From the NCBI RefSeq assembly GCF_016839145.1, contig NZ_CP069303.1:2232001-2296000 (forward strand): 64,000 bases of DNA. Direction: 5' to 3'. A program made the translations under genes and the position numbers. Shown one piece after another: positions 60,922 to 64,000 of this stretch (position 1 is the first letter of the stretch; the number at the start of each line of letters is the position of its first letter). The DNA comes from Shinella sp. PSBB067. Lineage in GTDB: Bacteria > Pseudomonadota > Alphaproteobacteria > Rhizobiales > Rhizobiaceae. The notes beneath the pieces are model-generated. The model made no database searches. It saw nothing but the letters and a program-made list of their open reading frames with translations, and was not told the origin of the DNA.

Positions 60922-60998
60922 GCCGGTATTTTTTCCCCAGGACCCGGGCCTTGCCTTATCGCTGAAATGGAACGGGCTTGACGTCCCGGGCAGAAAAT

Positions 60999-61041
60999 GG
61001 AATAAACATTCCGCAATACGGAATTCGCGGTTTGTTTATTC
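60999..61041 (+). promoter_or_regulatory. Candidate IolR operator and nested palindromes upstream of ibpA
   Basis: GGAATAAACATTCC (60999-61012) fits GGAA-N6-TTCC, the IolR motif that I recall from Sinorhizobium meliloti. It overlaps ATTCCG-N5-CGGAAT (61008-61024). A wider inverted repeat, GAATAAACA (61000-61008) with TGTTTATTC (61033-61041), surrounds both. The cluster lies about 112-154 bp before the ibpA start, in the only AT-rich part of the gap. Confidence 0.55.
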
Positions 61042-61152
61042 TGTTTTGACCTTTTGCATCCCGGGAGGAGCAAGGGGCGGGCCGTCCCGCAAGGGCCGGT
61101 CATCCGGTTGATCTGTGGTGCCGCCGGACACCATGTTGAGGAGGAGAACAAC

Positions 61153-62082
61153 ATGAAAAAATTCATTCTTGGTTCGGCGCTCGCCGTCATGATGTCCACG
61201 GCCGCCCATGCCGAAACGATCGGCGTTTCCATGGCGCTGTTCGACGACAACTTCCTGACCGTCCTGCGCAACGGCATGTCCGACTATGCCAAGACGCTCG
61301 ACGGCGTCGAGCTGCAGATCGAGGACGCCCAGAACGACGTCGCCAAGCAGCAGAGCCAGGTCCAGAACTTCATCGCCTCGGGCGTCAGCGCCATCATCGT
61401 GAACCCGGTCGATACCGACGCGACCGCCGCGCTCTCCAAGGCGGCCGCCGATGCCGGCATTCCGCTGGTCTACGTCAACCGCGAGCCGGCCAACGTCAAC
61501 GAACTGCCGGAAAAGCAGGCCTTCGTCGCCTCCAACGAGCAGGAATCCGGCACGCTGGAAACCAAGGAAGTCTGCCGTCTGCTGAACGGCAAGGGCAAGG
61601 TCGTCGTCATGATGGGCGAGCTGTCCAACCAGGCCGCCCGCATGCGCACGCAGGACATCAAGGACGTCATTGCGACCGACGAGTGCAAGGGCCTCGAGAT
61701 CGTCGAGGAGCAGACCGCCAACTGGTCGCGCACCCAGGGCTCGGACCTGATGACCAACTGGCTCTCCGCCGGCCTGGAATTCGACGCCGTCATCTCCAAC
61801 AATGACGAAATGGCCATCGGCGCCATCCAGGCCCTGAAGGCCGCCGGCCGCTCGATGGACAGCGTCGTCGTCGCCGGTGTCGACGCCACGCAGGACGCGC
61901 TTGCGGCCATGGCTGCCGGCGACCTCGACGTCACCGTGTTCCAGGATGCCGCCGGCCAGGGCAAGGGCTCGGTCGACGCCGCACTGAAGCTCGCCAAGGG
62001 CGAGAAGGTGGATACCAAGGTCTACATCCCCTTCCAGCTTGTGACCCCGGCGAACATCGCCGACTTCCAGGCGAAGAACTGA
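61153..62082 (+). CDS. ibpA: Periplasmic inositol-type sugar-binding protein
   Basis: A 309-residue cluster B periplasmic binding protein. The signal peptide is [20 protein letters not shown]. The mature domain has [25 protein letters not shown]-type [39 protein letters not shown], and C-terminal [31 protein letters not shown], all similar to rhizobial IbpA and MocB, which bind myo-inositol or rhizopine. GAGGAGAAC precedes the ATG. It is first in the ibpA-iatA-iatP operon (gaps 103 bp and 36 bp). Confidence 0.87.
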   Translation: MKKFILGSALAVMMSTAAHAETIGVSMALFDDNFLTVLRNGMSDYAKTLDGVELQIEDAQNDVAKQQSQVQNFIASGVSAIIVNPVDTDATAALSKAAADAGIPLVYVNREPANVNELPEKQAFVASNEQESGTLETKEVCRLLNGKGKVVVMMGELSNQAARMRTQDIKDVIATDECKGLEIVEEQTANWSRTQGSDLMTNWLSAGLEFDAVISNNDEMAIGAIQALKAAGRSMDSVVVAGVDATQDALAAMAAGDLDVTVFQDAAGQGKGSVDAALKLAKGEKVDTKVYIPFQLVTPANIADFQAKN

Positions 62083-62185
62083 CCGGCTCGCCGGCAAACG
62101 AAAACCGATTAGACTGCCATGGACGCGCGCACGCCTGCGTGCGCGCGTCCGACCCGTTTCAGGTGCTCCGGGAGGGAGGAACACG

Positions 62186-63724
62186 ATGGTCAGTCCGACC
62201 ACCATGGCCGCGGTTCGTGCAAGCGGCGCCATTCCGAATGCGGATTATCTTCTGTCCGCGGAAGGCATCCGCAAGGAATTCCCCGGCGTCGTCGCGCTCG
62301 ACGACGTCCAGTTCAAGCTGAAGCGCGGCACCGTGCATGCCCTGATGGGCGAGAACGGCGCCGGCAAGTCCACCCTGATGAAGATTCTCGCCGGCATCTA
62401 CACGCCCGATCAGGGCGAGGTGCTGCTGAAGGGCCAGAAGATCCGGCTCGCATCGCCGCTCGACGCGCTGGAGAACGGCATCGCCATGATCCATCAGGAG
62501 CTCAACCTGATGCCCTTCATGACGGTCGCCGAGAACATCTGGATCCGCCGCGAGCCGAAGAACCGCTTCGGCTTCGTCGATCACGGCGAGATGCATCGCA
62601 AGACGGCCGCCCTCTTCAAGCGCCTCAACATCGCGATGGACCCGGAAACGCAGGTGCGCGACCTCTCCGTCGCCAACCGCCAGATGGTCGAGATCGCGAA
62701 AGCCGTCTCCTACGAGAGCGACGTCCTCATCATGGACGAGCCGACCTCGGCGCTGACGGAACGGGAGGTGGAACATCTCTTCACCATCATCCGGGACCTT
62801 CGCTCGCAGGGCATCGGCATCGTCTACATCACCCACAAGATGAACGAGCTGTTCGAGATCGCCGACGAATTCTCGGTCTTCCGCGACGGCAAGTATATCG
62901 GCACCCACGCCTCGACTGACGTGACGCGCGACGACATCATCCGCATGATGGTCGGCCGCGAGATCACCCAGATGTTCCCGAAGGAGGAGGTGCCGATCGG
63001 CGACGTCGTCCTGTCGGTGAAGAACCTCACCCTCAAGGGCGTCTTCCACGATGTTTCCTTCGACGTGCGCGCCGGCGAGATCCTCGGCCTCGCCGGCCTC
63101 GTCGGCTCGGGCCGCTCGAATGTCGCCGAGACGATCTTCGGCGTGACGCCCGCCACGTCAGGCACGATCTCGATCAACGGCAAGGAAGTCGCGATCGACA
63201 GCCCGAACACGGCGATCCGCCACCGCATGGCCTTCCTGACGGAAGACCGCAAGGACACCGGCTGTCTCCTGATCCTCGACATCCTCGAAAACATGCAGAT
63301 CGCCGTGCTGCAGGACAAGTTCGTCAAGAACGGCTTCGTCCAGGAGGGCGCGCTGAGCAAGGTCTGCGAGGAGATGAGCCGGAAGCTGCGCGTCAAGACG
63401 CCGAACCTTTCCGAAAGGATCGAGAACCTTTCGGGCGGCAACCAGCAGAAGGTGCTGATCGGCCGCTGGCTGCTCACCAATCCGCGCATCCTCATCCTCG
63501 ACGAGCCGACGCGCGGCATCGACGTCGGCGCGAAGGCGGAAATCCACCGCTTCGTCACGGAGCTTGCCCGCGACGGCGTCGCCGTCGTCATGATCTCGTC
63601 GGAAATGCCGGAAGTGCTCGGCATGAGCGACCGCGTCATGGTCATGCACGAGGGCCGCGTCACCGGCATCCTCGACCGCGCCGAGGCGACGCAGGTCAAG
63701 GTCATGGAACTGGCGGCCCAATAA
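62186..63724 (+). CDS. iatA: Inositol-type ABC transporter ATP-binding protein
   Basis: A 512-residue duplicated sugar ABC ATPase. Domain 1: Walker [10 protein letters not shown] at residues 55-63, signature [16 protein letters not shown] and Walker [12 protein letters not shown]. Domain 2: degenerate Walker [10 protein letters not shown], intact [16 protein letters not shown] and [12 protein letters not shown]. The N-terminus is extended by about 22 residues relative to RbsA. GGAGGGAGG stands before ATG 62186. It energises uptake by the ibpA and iatP products; the substrate is inferred from the binding protein and the IolR-like site. Confidence 0.92.
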   Translation: MVSPTTMAAVRASGAIPNADYLLSAEGIRKEFPGVVALDDVQFKLKRGTVHALMGENGAGKSTLMKILAGIYTPDQGEVLLKGQKIRLASPLDALENGIAMIHQELNLMPFMTVAENIWIRREPKNRFGFVDHGEMHRKTAALFKRLNIAMDPETQVRDLSVANRQMVEIAKAVSYESDVLIMDEPTSALTEREVEHLFTIIRDLRSQGIGIVYITHKMNELFEIADEFSVFRDGKYIGTHASTDVTRDDIIRMMVGREITQMFPKEEVPIGDVVLSVKNLTLKGVFHDVSFDVRAGEILGLAGLVGSGRSNVAETIFGVTPATSGTISINGKEVAIDSPNTAIRHRMAFLTEDRKDTGCLLILDILENMQIAVLQDKFVKNGFVQEGALSKVCEEMSRKLRVKTPNLSERIENLSGGNQQKVLIGRWLLTNPRILILDEPTRGIDVGAKAEIHRFVTELARDGVAVVMISSEMPEVLGMSDRVMVMHEGRVTGILDRAEATQVKVMELAAQ

Positions 63725-63760
63725 GTTCAGGGCCGCCGAGCGGCCGCAAGGGAGGTAATC

Positions 63761-64000
63761 ATGAGCACGAATTCCGCAGCGCAGGCTCAAGGCCCCGCGC
63801 AGAAATCTGCCCGCCGGCTGCCGCCGGAACTCAGCATCTTTCTCGTCCTCGTCGGCATCGCGCTGGTCTACGAGATCCTCGGCTGGATCTTCGTCGGCCA
63901 GAGCTTCCTGATGAATTCGCAGCGCCTGACGATCATCATCCTTCAGGTCTCGGTCATCGGCATCATCGCCGTCGGGGTGACGCAGGTCATCATCACCGGG
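63761..64000 (+). CDS. iatP: Inositol-type ABC transporter permease, N-terminal part
   Basis: The first 80 residues of a BPD_transp_2 permease; the gene continues past the right edge. A polar N-terminus (MSTNSAAQAQGPAQKSARRL) is followed by span 1 (IFLVLVGIALVYEILGWIFV) and span 2 (LTIIILQVSVIGIIAVGVTQ) leading into the conserved VIITG start of the substrate loop. GGGAGGTAATC precedes the ATG. It forms an operon with iatA, 36 bp upstream, and a 6-bp hairpin lies in the gap. Confidence 0.88.
   Translation, partial: MSTNSAAQAQGPAQKSARRLPPELSIFLVLVGIALVYEILGWIFVGQSFLMNSQRLTIIILQVSVIGIIAVGVTQVIITG

Overview
The window is typical alphaproteobacterial chromosome or chromid DNA: high GC, dense short operons, GTG and TTG starts in use, no rRNA, tRNA, prophage, IS element or CRISPR seen. 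The gene set points to the Rhizobiaceae (Sinorhizobium/Shinella/Rhizobium/Agrobacterium range). It includes a NolR repressor, a BacA peptide transporter, the chvE-gguABC sugar system with a divergent GbpR-type regulator, moc-type (rhizopine) oxygenase genes, an inositol importer, and several families of rhizobial palindromic repeats. The genus cannot be fixed from the sequence alone.

Layout. 1-6.4 kb: the end of a HugZ-like gene, nolR, a class III omega-aminotransferase, a mosaic repeat region, an aldose-1-epimerase-like gene, adenine deaminase and a ParDE toxin-antitoxin pair. 6.4-16.7 kb: alpha-glucosidase, an Ldh-family dehydrogenase with a 2-keto-3-deoxygluconate kinase, der with a TPR membrane protein, nnrU, a secreted polysaccharide deacetylase, bacA and an MFS carrier. 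16.8-22.4 kb: methionine aminopeptidase, a luciferase-like flavoenzyme, an ECF42 sigma factor with its DGPF/YCII partner, a YkgJ cysteine-cluster protein and glycerol kinase.

22.6-30.6 kb is a purine catabolism island: bdhA, xdhC, a DUF1127 micro-protein, a LysR regulator, an MFS permease, guaD, allA, uraD and puuE. The catalytic xanthine dehydrogenase subunits and uricase are not in the window. 30.8-42 kb: a PRC-barrel protein; an mnmD gene and a DAO-type oxidase gene whose start codons overlap head to head (a possible split MnmC); a large PAS hybrid histidine kinase; an orphan MttB-type methyltransferase; a host-attachment-family protein; an RhlE-type helicase; and an EamA exporter.

42-46 kb carries a three-gene operon of circularly permuted ATP-grasp, alpha-E and transglutaminase proteins, facing a secreted glycine-rich protein with an alternating repeat. 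46-54.5 kb is the chvE-gguA-gguB-gguC-aldehyde dehydrogenase operon (sugar uptake and oxidation), with gbpR and a J-domain-like gene running the other way.

55-64 kb looks like one methyl-inositol/rhizopine unit: a PanB paralogue that has lost its metal ligands, mocF (reductase), mocE (Rieske ferredoxin) and mocD (di-iron oxygenase), then a divergent LacI regulator, iolI, and an inositol-type ABC transporter (ibpA-iatA-iatP). A GGAA-N6-TTCC site stands before the binding-protein gene. My reading is that methylated inositols are imported by the ABC system, O-demethylated by MocDEF and passed to inositol catabolism.
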